Part shown: piece after piece, positions 16,779 through 33,526 of the stretch
Layout of the letters: every line of letters starts with the position of its first letter
Numbering within the stretch: the first letter of the stretch is position 1
NCBI RefSeq assembly: GCF_050947335.1
Contig: NW_027473318.1
Span: 4,278,001 to 4,342,000, forward strand
DNA length: 64,000 bases
Source: Megachile rotundata
Taxonomy: Eukaryota > Arthropoda > Insecta > Hymenoptera > Megachilidae
Direction of reading: 5' to 3'
Made by a program: the position numbers and the translations under genes
Notes under the pieces: generated by a model
Databases searched by the model: none
The model's input: the letters and a program-made list of their open reading frames with translations, nothing else
Told to the model about the DNA's origin: nothing

Positions 16779-17489
16779 AATAGCAATCATACATTTACAA
16801 TCTCCCATACACAATCATAAAATCAGAATAATACAGTCACAATCATACAATCACAATCATTCAAATACAATCATACAATCACAATCATACATTCGCAATC
16901 ATACAATCACAATCATAGGAGCACAATAATTCAATCACAATAATACAATCACAATCATACAATCACAATAATACAGTCACAGTCATACAATCACCATCAT
17001 ACAATCACAATCATACAATCACGATCATACAATCGCAGTTATACAATCACAACCATACAATCACAATCATACAATCACAATCATACAATCACAACCATAC
17101 AATCACAACCATACAATCACTATCATACAATCAGAGTCAAATAATCACAATCATACAATCACAATCATACAATCACAATCATGCAATCACAATCATACAA
17201 TCAGAATCATACAATTACAATCGTACAAGCATAATCCTGCAATCACAATCATGCAACCACAATCATACAATCACAATCATAGAAGCACAATAATTCCATC
17301 ACAATAATACAATCACAATCATACAATCACAATCATACAATCACAATCATACAATCACAATCATACAATCACAATCATACAATCACAATCATACAATCAC
17401 AATCATACAATCACAATCATACAATCACAATCATACAATCACAATCATACAATCACAATCATACAATCACAATCATACAATTACAATCA

Positions 17490-20296
17490 TACAATCACAA
17501 TCATACAATCACAGTCATACGACCACAATCATACAATTACAATCATACGATCACAATCATTCAAAAACAATCACACCATCACGATCATACAATCGCAATC
17601 ATACAATCACACTCATACAATCACAATCATACAATCACAATCATTCATTCACAATCATACAATCACAATCATACAATCACAATCATACAATCACAATCAT
17701 ACAAACACAATCATACAATCACAATCATACAATCACAATCATACAATCACAATCATAGAATCACAGTCATACGACCACAATCATACAATTACAATCATAC
17801 AATCACAATCATACAATCACAATCATACAATCACAATCATACAATCACAATCATACAATCACAATCATACAATCACAATCATACAATCACAATCATAGAA
17901 TCACAGTCATACGACCACAATCATACAATTACAATCATACAATCACAATCATTCAAAAACAATCACACCATCACGATCATACAATCGCAATCATACAATC
18001 AGGCTCATACAATCACAATCATACAATCACAATCATTCATTCACAATCATACAATCGCAATCATATAAATACAATCTCCCAAAAACATTGATACAATCAC
18101 AATCATACGATCACAATAATACAATCACATTAATACAGTCACAATCATACAATCACAATCATACAATCACAGTCATACTACCACAGTCATACTACCACAG
18201 TCATACAATCACAATCATACAATCACAATCATACAATCACAATCATACAGTCGCAATCATATAAATACAATCTCCCAAAAACAATCATACAATCACAATC
18301 ATACAATCACAATCATACAATCACAATAATACAGTCACAATCATACAGTCGCAGTCATACAATCACAATCATACAATCGCAATCATACATTCACAACAAT
18401 ACAATCACAATCATACAATCACAATCATACAATCACGACCATACACTCGCAACCATACAATCACAACCATACAATCACAATAATACAATCACAAACATAC
18501 AATCACAATCATACAATCACAATCATACAATCACAATCATACAAGCACAATCCTGCTATCGTAATCATGCAATAACAATCATACTATGACAATCATACAA
18601 TCACACTCATACCATTACAATCATACAGTCACAATCATACAATCACAATCATTCAATCACACTCATACAATCACAATCATTCAATCACAATCATTCAACC
18701 ACAATCATACAATCGCAATCATATAAATACAATCTCCCAAAAACATTGATACAATCACAATCATACAATCACAATAATACAGTCACAATCATACAATCAC
18801 AATCATGCAATCACAATCATTCAATCACAATCATACATTCGCATTCAAACAAATACAATCATACAATCACAATCATACAATGACAATCATACAATCACAA
18901 TCATACAAGCACAATCATACAATCACAATCATACAATCACAATCATACAATCACAATCATACAATCACAATCATACAATCACAATCATACAATCACAATC
19001 ATACAATCACAATCATACAATCACAATCATACAATCACAATCATACAATCACAATCATACAATCCCAATCATTCAAAAACAATCATACCATCACGATCAT
19101 ACAATCGCAATCATATATTCACAACAATATAATCACAATCATGCAATCGCATTCATACATCCGCAATCATTCAATCACTATCATACAATCACAGTCATAT
19201 AATCACAATCATACAATTACAATCATACAATCACAATCATACTATCACAATCATACAATCGCAATCAAACGAAAACAATCATACAATCACAATCATACAA
19301 TCACGATCATACAATCACAATCATACTATCACAATCATACAATCGCAATCAAACGAAAACAATCATACAATCACAATCATACAATCACAATCATACAATC
19401 ACAATCATACAATCACAATCATACAATCACAATCATACAATCACAATCATACAATCACAATCGTACGATCACAATCATACAATCACAATCATACAATCAC
19501 AATCATACAATCACAATCATACAATCACAATCATACAATCCCAATCATTCAAAAACAATCATACCATCACGATCATACAATCGCAATCATATATTCACAA
19601 CAATATAATCACAATCATGCAATCGCAATCATACAGCCGCAATCATTCAATCACTATCATACAATCACAGTCATATAATCACAATCATACAATTACAATC
19701 ATACAAGCATAATCCTGCAATCGCAATCATGCAATAACAATCATACCATCACAATCATGCAATCGCAATCATACAATCACAATCATATAATCACAGTCAT
19801 ACGACCACAATCATACAATCACAATCATACAATCACAGTCATACGACCACAATCTTACAATTACAATCATACAATCACAAGCATTCAAAAACAATCATAC
19901 CATCACGATCATACAATCGCAATCATACAATTACAATCTCAGAATCACAAACTCACAATCACAATAATACAATCACACCCATAAAATAGCAATCATACAT
20001 TTACAATCTCCCATACACAATCATAAAATCACAATAATACAGTCACAATCATACAATCACAATCATTCAAATACAATCATACAATCACAATCATACATTC
20101 GCCATCATACAATCACAACCATAGGAGCACAATAATTCAATCACAATAATACAATCACAATCATACAATCACAACCATACAATCACAACCATACAATCAC
20201 AATCATACAATCAGAGTCAAATAATCACAATCATACAATCACAATCATACAATCACAATCATACAATCACAATCATAGAATCACAATCATACAATC
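17490..20296 (+). repeat. 5-kb-offset duplication, left copy
   Basis: This matches 22,445-25,306 at an offset of 4,954 that grows to 5,010 (four extra monomers in the right copy) between the landmarks at 18,805/23,759 and 19,757/24,767. The shared unit ATACGATCACAATCATTC near 17,545/22,499 is rare and ties the copies together. The left edge lies in or beside a pure monomer run and cannot be fixed exactly. Confidence 0.78.
19757..19984 (+). repeat. Landmark block, copy 5
   Basis: Carries CAAGCATTC in place of CAATCATTC, and ACAACCATAGGAGC downstream. Both marks are shared only with 36,747. Confidence 0.9.
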
Positions 20297-22450
20297 GCAA
20301 TCATACAATCACAATCATATAATCACAGCCATACGACCACAATCACACAATCACAATCATACATTCGCAATCATACAATCACAATCATACAATCACAGTC
20401 ATACAATGGCATTCATACCATAACAATCATACAATCACAATCATTCAATCACAATCATACAATCGCAATAATACAGTCACAATCATACAATCACAATCAT
20501 ACAATCACAATCATACAATCACAATCATACTACCACAGCCATACAATTACAATCATACAATCACAATTATAATCACAATCATGTAATCAGAATCATACAA
20601 TCACAATCATACAATCATAATCATGCAATCACAACCATAGAATCACAATCATAAAATCGCAATCATACTGTCACAATCATACAATCACAATCATAAAAGC
20701 ACAATCCTGCAATCGTAATCATGCAATAACAATCATACTATCACAATCATACAATCACAATCATACAATCACAATCATACAATCACAATCATACATTCAC
20801 AATCATACAATCACAATCATACAATCACGATCATACAATCGCAGTTATACAATGACAACCATACAATCACAATAATACATTCACAACAACATAATCACAA
20901 TCATTCAATCACAATCATACAATCGCAACCATACAAAAACAATCATACAATCACGATCATACAATCACAATAATATAGTCACAGTCATACAATCACAATC
21001 ATACAATCACAATCCTGCAATCGCAATCATACAATCACAATCATAGAAGAACAATAATTCAATCACAATAATACAATCACAATAATACAATCACAATAAT
21101 ACAATCACAATCATACAATCGCAGTCATACAATCACAATCATACAATCACAATCATACAATCATAATCATATATTCACAACAATCCAATCACAATCATAC
21201 TATCGCAATCACACAGGCGCAATCATACAATCACTATCATACAATCAGAGTCATATAACCACAATCATACAATCACAATCATACAACCACAATCATACAA
21301 TCACAATCGTACAATCACAATCATACAATCACAATCATACAATCACAATCATACAATCACAATCATACAATCACAGTCATACAATCACAATCATACAATC
21401 ACAATCATACAATCACAATCATACAATCACGATCATACAATCACGATCATACAATCACGATCATACAATCACGATCATACAATCACAATCATACAATCAC
21501 AATCATACAATCACAATCATACAATCACAATCATACAATCACAATCATACAATCACAATCATAGAATCACAGTCATACGACCACAATCATACAATTACAA
21601 TCATACAATCACAATCATTCAAAAACAATCACACCATCACGATCATACAATCGCAATCATACAATCACACTCATACAATCACAATCATACAATCACAATC
21701 ATACATTCACAATCATACAATCACAATCATACAATCACGATCATACAATCGCAGTTATACAATGACAACCATACAATCACAATAATACATTCACAACAAC
21801 ATAATCACAATCATTCAATCACAATCATACAATCGCAATCATACAAAAACAATCATACAATCACGATCATACAATCACAATCATACAATCACAATAATAT
21901 AGTCACAGTCATACAATCACAATCATACAATCACAATCCTGCAATCGCAATCATACAATCACAATCATAGAAGAACAATAATTCAATCACAATAATACAA
22001 TCACAATCATACAATCGCAGTCATACAATCACAATCATACAATCACAATCATATATTCACAACAATCCAATCACAATCATACTATCGCAATCACACAGGC
22101 GCAATCATACAATCACTATCATACAATCAGAGTCATATAACCACAATCATACAATCACAATCATACAACCACAATCATACAATCACAATCGTACAATCAC
22201 AATCATACAATCACAATCATACAATCACAATCATACAATCACAATCATACAATCACAATCATACAATCACAATCATACAATCACAATCATACAATCACAA
22301 TCATACAATCACAATCATACAATCACAATCATACAATCACAATCATACAATCACAATCATACAATCACAATCATACAATCACAATCATACAATCACAATC
22401 ATACAATCACAATCATACAATCACAATCATACAATCACAATCATACAATC
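20297..22450 (+). repeat. 2.15-kb chimeric insert between duplicated blocks
   Basis: This segment follows the 6.4-8.4 kb type at +13,870 but is flanked on both sides by the 17.5-20.3 / 22.4-25.3 kb type. The left joint is within CACAATCATACAATC just before 20,297, the right joint within the pure run ending at 22,467. It looks like an exchange or conversion tract placed between two copies of a higher-order unit. Confidence 0.75.
20562..20576 (+). repeat. -2 bp phase element, copy 5
   Basis: Lies in the chimeric insert and has the ACAGCCATAC form upstream, like 6,667. Confidence 0.88.
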
Positions 22451-22467
22451 ACAATCATACAATCACA
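22192..22467 (+). repeat. Perfect monomer run (276 bp)
   Basis: About 20 units after CGTAC. It ends at CACAGTC with no TAGAATC unit and hides the right joint of the chimeric insert. Confidence 0.88.
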
Positions 22468-25306
22468 GTCATACGACCACAATCATACAATTACAATCAT
22501 ACGATCACAATCATTCAAAAACAATCACACCATCACGATCATACAATCGCAATCATACAATCACACTCATACAATCACAATCATACAATCACAATCATTC
22601 ATTCACAATCATACAATCACAATCATACAATCACAATCATACAATCACAATCATACAAACACAATCATACAATCACAATCATACAATCACAATCATACAA
22701 TCACAATCATACAATCACAATCATAGAATCACAGTCATACGACCACAATCATACAATTACAATCATACAATCACAATCATACAATCACAATCATACAATC
22801 ACAATCATACAATCACAATCATACAATCACAATCATACAATCACAATCATACAATCACAATCATAGAATCACAGTCATACGACCACAATCATACAATTAC
22901 AATCATACAATCACAATCATTCAAAAACAATCACACCATCACGATCATACAATCGCAATCATACAATCAGGCTCATACAATCACAATCATACAATCACAA
23001 TCATTCATTCACAATCATACAATCGCAATCATATAAATACAATCTCCCAAAAACATTGATACAATCACAATCATACGATCACAATAATACAATCACATTA
23101 ATACAGTCACAATCATACAATCACAATCATACAATCACAGTCATACTACCACAGTCATACTACCACAGTCATACAATCACAATCATACAATCACAATCAT
23201 ACAATCACAATCATACAGTCGCAATCATATAAATACAATCTCCCAAAAACAATCATACAATCACAATCATACAATCACAATAATACAGTCACAATCATAC
23301 AGTCGCAGTCATACAATCACAATCATACAATCGCAATCATACATTCACAACAATACAATCACAATCATACAATCACAATCATACAATCACGATCATACAC
23401 TCGCAACCATACAATCACAACCATACAATCACAATAATACAATCACAAACATACAATCACAATCATACAATCACAATCATACAATCACAATCATACAAGC
23501 ACAATCCTGCTATCGTAATCATGCAATAACAATCATACTATGACAATCATACAATCACACTCATACCATTACAATCATACAGTCACAATCATACAATCAC
23601 AATCATTCAATCACACTCATACAATCACAATCATTCAATCACAATCATTCAACCACAATCATACAATCGCAATCATATAAATACAATCTCCCAAAAACAT
23701 TGATACAATCACAATCATACAATCACAATAATACAGTCACAATCATACAATCACAATCATGCAATCACAATCATTCAATCACAATCATACATTCGCATTC
23801 AAACAAATACAATCATACAATCACAATCATACAATCACAATCATACAATCACAATCATACAAGCACAATCATACAATCACAATCATACAATCACAATCAT
23901 ACAATCACAATCATACAATCACAATCATACAATCACAATCATACAATCACAATCATACAATCACAATCATACAATCACAATCATACAATCACAATCATAC
24001 AATCACAATCATACAATCACAATCATACAATCACAATCATACAATCCCAATCATTCAAAAACAATCATACCATCACGATCATACAATCGCAATCATATAT
24101 TCACAACAATATAATCACAATCATGCAATCGCATTCATACATCCGCAATCATTCAATCACTATCATACAATCACAGTCATATAATCACAATCATACAATT
24201 ACAATCATACAATCACAATCATACTATCACAATCATACAATCGCAATCAAACGAAAACAATCATACAATCACAATCATACAATCACGATCATACAATCAC
24301 AATCATACTATCACAATCATACAATCGCAATCAAACGAAAAGAATCATACAATCACAATCATGCAATCACAATCATACAATCACAATCATACAATCACAA
24401 TCATACAATCACAATCATACAATCACAATCATACAATCACAATCGTACGATCACAATCATACAATCACAATCATACAATCACAATCATACAATCACAATC
24501 ATACAATCACAATCATACAATCACAATCATACAATCACAATCATACAATCCCAATCATTCAAAAACAATCATACCATCACGATCATACAATCGCAATCAT
24601 ATATTCACAACAATATAATCACAATCATGCAATCGCAATCATACAGCCGCAATCATTCAATCACTATCATACAATCACAGTCATATAATCACAATCATAC
24701 AATTACAATCATACAAGCATAATCCTGCAATCGCAATCATGCAATAACAATCATACCATCACAATCATGCAATCGCAATCATACAATCACAATCATATAA
24801 TCACAGTCATACGACCACAATCATACAATCACAATCATACAATCACAGTCATACGACCACAATCTTACAATTACAATCATACAATCACAATCATTCAAAA
24901 ACAATCATACCATCACGATCATACAATCGCAATCATACAATTACAATCTCAGAATCACAAACTCACAATCACAATAATACAATCACACCCATAAAATAGC
25001 AATCATACATTTACAATCTCCCATACACAATCATAAAATCACAATAATACAGTCACAATCATACAATCACAATCATTCAAATACAATCATACAATCACAA
25101 TCATACATTCGCCATCATACAATCACAATCATAGGAGCACAATAATTCAATCACAATAATACAATCACAATCATACAATCACAACCATACAATCACAACC
25201 ATACAATCACAATCATACAATCAGAGTCAAATAATCACAATCATACAATCACAATCATACAATCACAATCATACAATCACAATCATAGAATCACAATCAT
25301 ACAATC
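22445..25306 (+). repeat. 5-kb-offset duplication, right copy
   Basis: Partner of 17,490-20,296. It contains a private GAAAAGAATC (about 24,337) and ATGCAATCAC at 24,361 that the partner lacks, so it has since diverged a little. It ends by running on into CACGATC/GCAGTTATAC, the standard continuation. Confidence 0.78.
24767..24994 (+). repeat. Landmark block, copy 6
   Basis: Standard form, 5,010 bp after copy 5 but lacking its CAAGCATTC change. That change therefore arose, or was converted away, after the 5-kb duplication. Confidence 0.9.
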
Positions 25307-26075
25307 ACGATCATACAATCGCAGTTATACAATGACAACCATACCATCACAATAATACATTAACAACAACATAATCACAATCATTCAATCACAATCATAC
25401 AATCGCAATCATACAAAAACAATCATACAATTACAATCATACAATCACAATCATACAATCGCAATCATACAATCACAATCATACAGTCACAGTCATACAA
25501 TCACAATCATACAATCACAATCATACAATCACAATCATACAATCACAATCATACAATCACGATCATACAATCGCAATCATATAAATACAATCTCCTAAAA
25601 ACATTGATACAATCACAATCATACAATCACAATCATACTATCACTATCATACAATCACACTCATACAGTCACAATCATACAATCACACTCATACAATCAT
25701 AATCATACAATCACAATCATACAATCACAATCATACAATCACAATCATACAAGCATAATCCTGCATTCGCAATCATGCAATAACAATCATACTATCACAA
25801 TCATACAATCGCAATCATACAATCACAATCATATAATCACAGCCACACGACCACAATCACACAATCAGAATCATACATTCGCAATCATACAATCACAATC
25901 ATACAATCACAGTCATACAATGGCATTCATACAATAACAATCATACAATCACAATCATTCAATCACAATCATACAATCGCAATAATACAGTCACAATCAT
26001 ACAATCACAATCATACAATCACAATCATACAATCACAATCATACTACCACAGACATACAATTACAATCATACAAT

Positions 26076-26090
26076 CACAATTATAATCAC
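26076..26090 (+). repeat. -2 bp phase element, copy 6
   Basis: ACAGACATAC form upstream; aligns with 30,792 at +4,716. Confidence 0.88.
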
Positions 26091-26809
26091 AATCATGTAA
26101 TCAGAATCATACAATCACAATCATACAATCATAATCATGCAATCACAACCATAGAATCACAATCATAAAATCGCAATCATACTGTCACAATCATACAATC
26201 ACAATCATAAAAGCACAATCCTGCAATCGTAATCATGCAATAACAATCATACTATCACAATCATACAATCACAATCATACAATCACAATCATACAATCAC
26301 AATCATACATTCACAATCATACAATCACAATCATACAATCACGATCATACAATCGCAGTTATACAATGACAACCATAAAATCACAATAATACATTCACAA
26401 CAACATAATCACAATCATTCAATCACAATCATACAATCGCAATCATACAAAAACAATCATACAATCACGATCATACAATCACAATAATATAGTCACAGTC
26501 ATACAATCACAATCATACAATCACAATCCTGCAATCGCAATCATACAATCACAATCATAGAAGAACAATAATTCAATCACAATAATACAATCACAATAAT
26601 ACAATCACAATAATACAATCACAATCATACAATCACAATCATATATTCACAACAATCCAATCACAATCATATATTCACAACAATCCAATCACAATCATAC
26701 TATCGCAATCACACAGGCGCAATCATACAATCACTATCATACAATCAGAGTCATATAACCACAATCATACAATCACAATCATACAACCACAATCATACAA
26801 TCACAATCG

Positions 26810-27119
26810 TACAATCACAATCATACAATCACAATCATACAATCACAATCATACAATCACAATCATACAATCACAATCATACAATCACAATCATACAATC
26901 ACAATCATACAATCACAATCATACAATCACAATCATACAATCACAATCATACAATCACAATCATACAATCACAATCATACAATCACAATCATACAATCAC
27001 AATCATACAATCACAATCATACAATCACAATCATACAATCACAATCATACAATCACAATCATACAATCACAATCATACAATCACAATCATACAATCACAA
27101 TCATACAATCACAATCATA
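26810..27119 (+). repeat. Perfect monomer run (310 bp)
   Basis: About 22 units. One more than its tandem partner at 31,526. Confidence 0.88.
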
Positions 27120-29482
27120 GAATCACAGTCATACGACCACAATCATACAATTACAATCATACAATCACAATCATTCAAAAACAATCACACCATCACGATC
27201 ATACAATCGCAATCATACAATCACACTCATACAATCACAATCATACAATCACAATCATTCATTCACAATCATACAATCACAATCATACAATCACAATCAT
27301 ACAATCACAATCATACAATCACAATCATACAATCACAATCATACAATCACAATCATACAACCACAATCATAGAATCACAGTCATACGACCACAATCATAC
27401 AATTACAATCATACAATCACAATCATACAATCACAATCATACAATCACAATCATACAATCACAATCATAGAATCACAGTCATACGACCACAATCATACAA
27501 TTACAATCATACAATCACAATCATTCAAAAACAATCACACCATCACGATCATACAATCGCAATCATACAATCACACTCATACAATCACAATCATACAATC
27601 ACAATCATTCATTCACAATCATACAATCGCAATCATATAAATACAATCTCCCAAAAACATTGATACAATCACAATCATACGATCACAATAATACAATCAC
27701 AATAATACAGTCACAATCATACAATCACAATCATACAATCACAGTCATACTACCACAGTCATACTACCACAGTCATACAATCACAATCATACAATCACAA
27801 TCATACGATCACAATAATACAATCACATTAATACAGTCACAATCATACAATCACAATCATACAATCACAGTCATACTACCACAGTCATACTACCACAGTC
27901 ATACAATCACAATCATACAATCACAATCATACAATCACAATCATACAGTCGCAATCATATAAATACAATCTCCCAAAAACAATCATACAATCACAATCAT
28001 ACAATCACAATAATACAGTCACAATCATACAGTCGCAGTCATACAATCACAATCATACAATCGCAATCATACATTCACAACAATACAATCACAATCATAC
28101 AATCACAATCATACAATCACGATCATACACTCGCAACCATACAATCACAACCATACAATCACAATAATACAATCACAAACATACAATCACAATCATACAA
28201 TCACAATCATACAATCACAATCATACAAGCACAATCCTGCTATCGTAATCATGCAATAACAATCATACTATGACAATCATACAATCACACTCATACCATT
28301 ACAATCATACAGTCACAATCATACAATCACAATCATTCAATCACACTCATACAATCACAATCATTCAATCACAATCATTCAACCACAATCATACAATCGC
28401 AATCATATAAATACAATCTCCCAAAAACATTGATACAATCACAATCATACAATCACAATAATACAGTCACAATCATACAATCACAATCATGCAATCACAA
28501 TCATTCAATCACAATCATACATTCGCATTCAAACAAATACAATCATACAATCACAATCATACAATCACAATCATACAATCACAATCATACAAGCACAATC
28601 ATACAATCACAATCATACAATCACAATCATACAATCACAATCATACAATCACAATCATACAATCACAATCATACAATCACAATCATACAATCACAATCAT
28701 ACAATCACAATCATACAATCACAATCATACAATCACAATCATACAATCACAATCATACAATCCCAATCATTCAAAAACAATCATACCATCACGATCATAC
28801 AATCGCAATCATATATTCACAACAATATAATCACAATCATGCAATCGCATTCATACATCCGCAATCATTCAATCACTATCATACAATCACAGTCATATAA
28901 TCACAATCATACAATTACAATCATACAATCACAATCATACTATCACAATCATACAATCGCAATCAAACGAAAACAATCATATAATCACAATCATACAATC
29001 ACGATCATACAATCACAATCATACTATCACAATCATACAATCGCAATCAAACGAAAACAATCATACAATCACAATCATACAATCACAATCATACAATCAC
29101 AATCATACAATCACAATCATACAATCACAATCATACAATCACAATCATACAATCACAATCGTACGATCACAATCATACAATCACAATCATACAATCACAA
29201 TCATACAATCACAAGCATACAATCACAATCATACAATCACAATCATACAATCACAATCATACAATCCCAATCATTCAAAAACAATCATACCATCACGATC
29301 ATACAATCGCAATCATATATTCACAACAATATAATCACAATCATGCAATCGCAATCATACAGCCGCAATCATTCAATCACTATCATACAATCACAGTCAT
29401 ATAATCACAATCATACAATTACAATCATACAAGCATAATCCTGCAATCGCAATCATGCAATAACAATCATACCATCACAATC

Positions 29483-29710
29483 ATGCAATCGCAATCATAC
29501 AATCACAATCATATAATCACAGTCATACGACCACAATCATACAATCACAATCATACAATCACAGTCATACGACCACAATCTTACAATTACAATCATACAA
29601 TCACAATCATTCAAAAACAATCATACCATCACGATCATACAATCGCAATCATACAATTACAATCTCAGAATCACAAACTCACAATCACAATAATACAATC
29701 ACACCCATAA
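29483..29710 (+). repeat. Landmark block, copy 7
   Basis: Standard form. Aligns with copy 6 at +4,716 and copy 3 at +16,990. Confidence 0.9.
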
Positions 29711-30791
29711 AATAGCAATCATACATTTACAATCTCCCATACACAATCATAAAATCACAATAATACAGTCACAATCATACAATCACAATCATTCAAATAC
29801 AATCATACAATCACAATCATACATTCGCCATCATACAATCACAATCATAGGAGCACAATAATTCAATCACAATAATACAATCACAATCATACAATCACAA
29901 CCATACAATCACAACCATACAATCACAATCATACAATCAGAGTCAAATAATCACAATCATACAATCACAATCATACAATCACAATCATACAATCACAATC
30001 ATAGAATCACAATCATACAATCACGATCATACAATCGCAGTTATACAATGACAACCATACCATCACAATAATACATTAACAACAACATAATCACAATCAT
30101 TCAATCACAATCATACAATCGCAATCATACAAAAACAATCATACAATCACAATCATACAATCACAATCATACAATCGCAATCATACAATCACAATCATAC
30201 AGTCACAGTCATACAATCACAATCATACAATCACAATCATACAATCACAATCATACAATCACAATCATACAATCACGATCATACAATCGCAATCATATAA
30301 ATACAATCTCCTAAAAACATTGATACAATCACAATCATACAATCACAATCATACTATCACTATCATACAATCACACTCATACAGTCACAATCATACAATC
30401 ACACTCATACAATCATAATCATACAATCACAATCATACAATCACAATCATACAATCACAATCATACAAGCATAATCCTGCATTCGCAATCATGCAATAAC
30501 AATCATACTATCACAATCATACAATCGCAATCATACAATCACAATCATATAATCACAGCCACACGACCACAATCACACAATCAGAATCATACATTCGCAA
30601 TCATACAATCACAATCATACAATCACAGTCATACAATGGCATTCATACAATAACAATCATACAATCACAATCATTCAATCACAATCATACAATCGCAATA
30701 ATACAGTCACAATCATACAATCACAATCATACAATCACAATCATACAATCACAATCATACTACCACAGACATACAATTACAATCATACAAT

Positions 30792-30806
30792 CACAATTAT
30801 AATCAC
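30792..30806 (+). repeat. -2 bp phase element, copy 7
   Basis: ACAGACATAC form upstream; partner of copy 6 in the 4.72-kb tandem duplication. Confidence 0.88.
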
Positions 30807-31525
30807 AATCATGTAATCAGAATCATACAATCACAATCATACAATCATAATCATGCAATCACAACCATAGAATCACAATCATAAAATCGCAATCATACTG
30901 TCACAATCATACAATCACAATCATAAAAGCACAATCCTGCAATCGTAATCATGCAATAACAATCATACTATCACAATCATACAATCACAATCATACAATC
31001 ACAATCATACAATCACAATCATACATTCACAATCATACAATCACAATCATACAATCACGATCATACAATCGCAGTTATACAATGACAACCATAAAATCAC
31101 AATAATACATTCACAACAACATAATCACAATCATTCAATCACAATCATACAATCGCAATCATACAAAAACAATCATACAATCACGATCATACAATCACAA
31201 TAATATAGTCACAGTCATACAATCACAATCATACAATCACAATCCTGCAATCGCAATCATACAATCACAATCATAGAAGAACAATAATTCAATCACAATA
31301 ATACAATCACAATAATACAATCACAATAATACAATCACAATCATACAATCACAATCATATATTCACAACAATCCAATCACAATCATATATTCACAACAAT
31401 CCAATCACAATCATACTATCGCAATCACACAGGCGCAATCATACAATCACTATCATACAATCAGAGTCATATAACCACAATCATACAATCACAATCATAC
31501 AACCACAATCATACAATCACAATCG

Positions 31526-31821
31526 TACAATCACAATCATACAATCACAATCATACAATCACAATCATACAATCACAATCATACAATCACAATCATACAA
31601 TCACAATCATACAATCACAATCATACAATCACAATCATACAATCACAATCATACAATCACAATCATACAATCACAATCATACAATCACAATCATACAATC
31701 ACAATCATACAATCACAATCATACAATCACAATCATACAATCACAATCATACAATCACAATCATACAATCACAATCATACAATCACAATCATACAATCAC
31801 AATCATACAATCACAATCATA
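31526..31821 (+). repeat. Perfect monomer run (296 bp)
   Basis: About 21 units, partner of both 14,5xx and 26,8xx runs. Confidence 0.88.
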
Positions 31822-33526
31822 GAATCACAGTCATACGACCACAATCATACAATTACAATCATACAATCACAATCATTCAAAAACAATCACACCATCACGA
31901 TCATACAATCGCAATCATACAATCACACTCATACAATCACAATCATACAATCACAATCATTCATTCACAATCATACAATCACAATCATACAATCACAATC
32001 ATACAATCACAATCATACAATCACAATCATACAATCACAATCATACAATCACAATCATACAACCACAATCATAGAATCACAGTCATACGACCACAATCAT
32101 ACAATTACAATCATACAATCACAATCATACAATCACAATCATACAATCACAATCATACAATCACAATCATACAATCACAATCATAGAATCACAGTCATAC
32201 GACCACAATCATACAATTACAATCATACAATCACAATCATTCAAAAACAATCACACCATCACGATCATACAATCGCAATCATACAATCACACTCATACAA
32301 TCACAATCATACAATCACAATCATTCATTCACAATCATACAATCGCAATCATATAAATACAATCTCCCAAAAACATTGATACAATCACAATCATACGATC
32401 ACAATAATACAATCACAATAATACAGTCACAATCATACAATCACAATCATACAATCACAGTCATACTACCACAGTCATACTACCACAGTCATACAATCAC
32501 AATCATACAATCACAATCATACAATCACAATCATACAGTCGCAATCATATAAATACAATCTCCCAAAAACAATCATACAATCACAATCATACAATCACAA
32601 TAATACAGTCACAATCATACAATCGCAGTCATACAATCACAATCATACAATCGCAATCATACATTCACAACAATACAATCACAATCATACAATCACAATC
32701 ATACAATCACGATCATACACTCGCAACCATACAATCACAACCATACAATCACAATAATACAATCACAAACATACAATCACAATCATACAATCACAATCAT
32801 ACAATCACAATCATACAAGCACAATCCTGCTATCGTAGTCATGCAATAACAATCATTCTATGACAATAATACAATCACACTCATACCATTACAATCATAC
32901 AGTCACAATCATACAATCACAATCATTCAATCACACTCATACAATCACAATCATTCAATCACAATCATTCAACCACAATCATACAATCGCAATCATATAA
33001 ATACAATCTCCCAAAAACATTGATACAATCACAATCATACAATCACAATAATACAGTCACAATCATACAATCACAATCATGCAATCACAATCATTCAATC
33101 ACAATCATACATTCGCATTCAAACAAATACAATCATACAATCACAATCATACAATCACAATCATACAATCACAATCATACAAGCACAATCATACAATCAC
33201 AATCATACAATCACAATCATACAATCACAATCATACAATCACAATCATACAATCACAATCATACAATCACAATCATACAATCACAATCATACAATCACAA
33301 TCATACAATCCCAATCATTCAAAAACAATCATACCATCACGATCATACAATCGCAATCATATATTCACAACAATATAATCACAATCATGCAATCGCAATC
33401 ATACAGCCGCAATCATTCAATCACTATCATACAATCACAGTCATATAATCACAATCATACAATTACAATCATACAAGCATAATCCTGCAATCGCAATCAT
33501 GCAATAACAATCATACCATCACAATC

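Larger units (their letters stand above)
10262..20296 (+). repeat. 10-kb block of the 16,990-bp duplication, copy 1
   Basis: Landmarks at 10,670, 11,440, 12,493, 18,805 and 19,757 recur at 27,660, 28,430, 29,483, 35,795 and 36,747, all at +16,990. Between about 14.6 and 17.15 kb the offset is 16,976: one 14-bp unit is missing from copy 2 in a pure run and is regained near 17,131-17,181. Private variants are shared, e.g. CAAGCATTC at 19,878 and 36,868. Homology stops at 20,296, where this copy switches to another block. Confidence 0.88.
23062..27791 (+). repeat. 4.72-kb tandem duplication, left copy
   Basis: This and the following copy are adjacent, with offset 4,730 at the left end (23,075 to 27,805; 23,700 to 28,430) and 4,716 further right (24,767 to 29,483; 25,221 to 29,937). 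One monomer was gained or lost in the pure run near 24.0/28.7 kb. Shared private units include ACAGACATAC (26,050/30,766) and ACAGCCACACGACC (25,840/30,556). Confidence 0.82.
27792..32520 (+). repeat. 4.72-kb tandem duplication, right copy
   Basis: Second copy of 23,062-27,791. The two diverge at 27,805 against 32,521, where the left sequence has ATACGATC and this one ATACAATC. The same arrangement exists once more at about 10.8-15.5 kb through the 16,990-bp duplication, so three copies of this higher-order unit are in the window. Confidence 0.82.
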
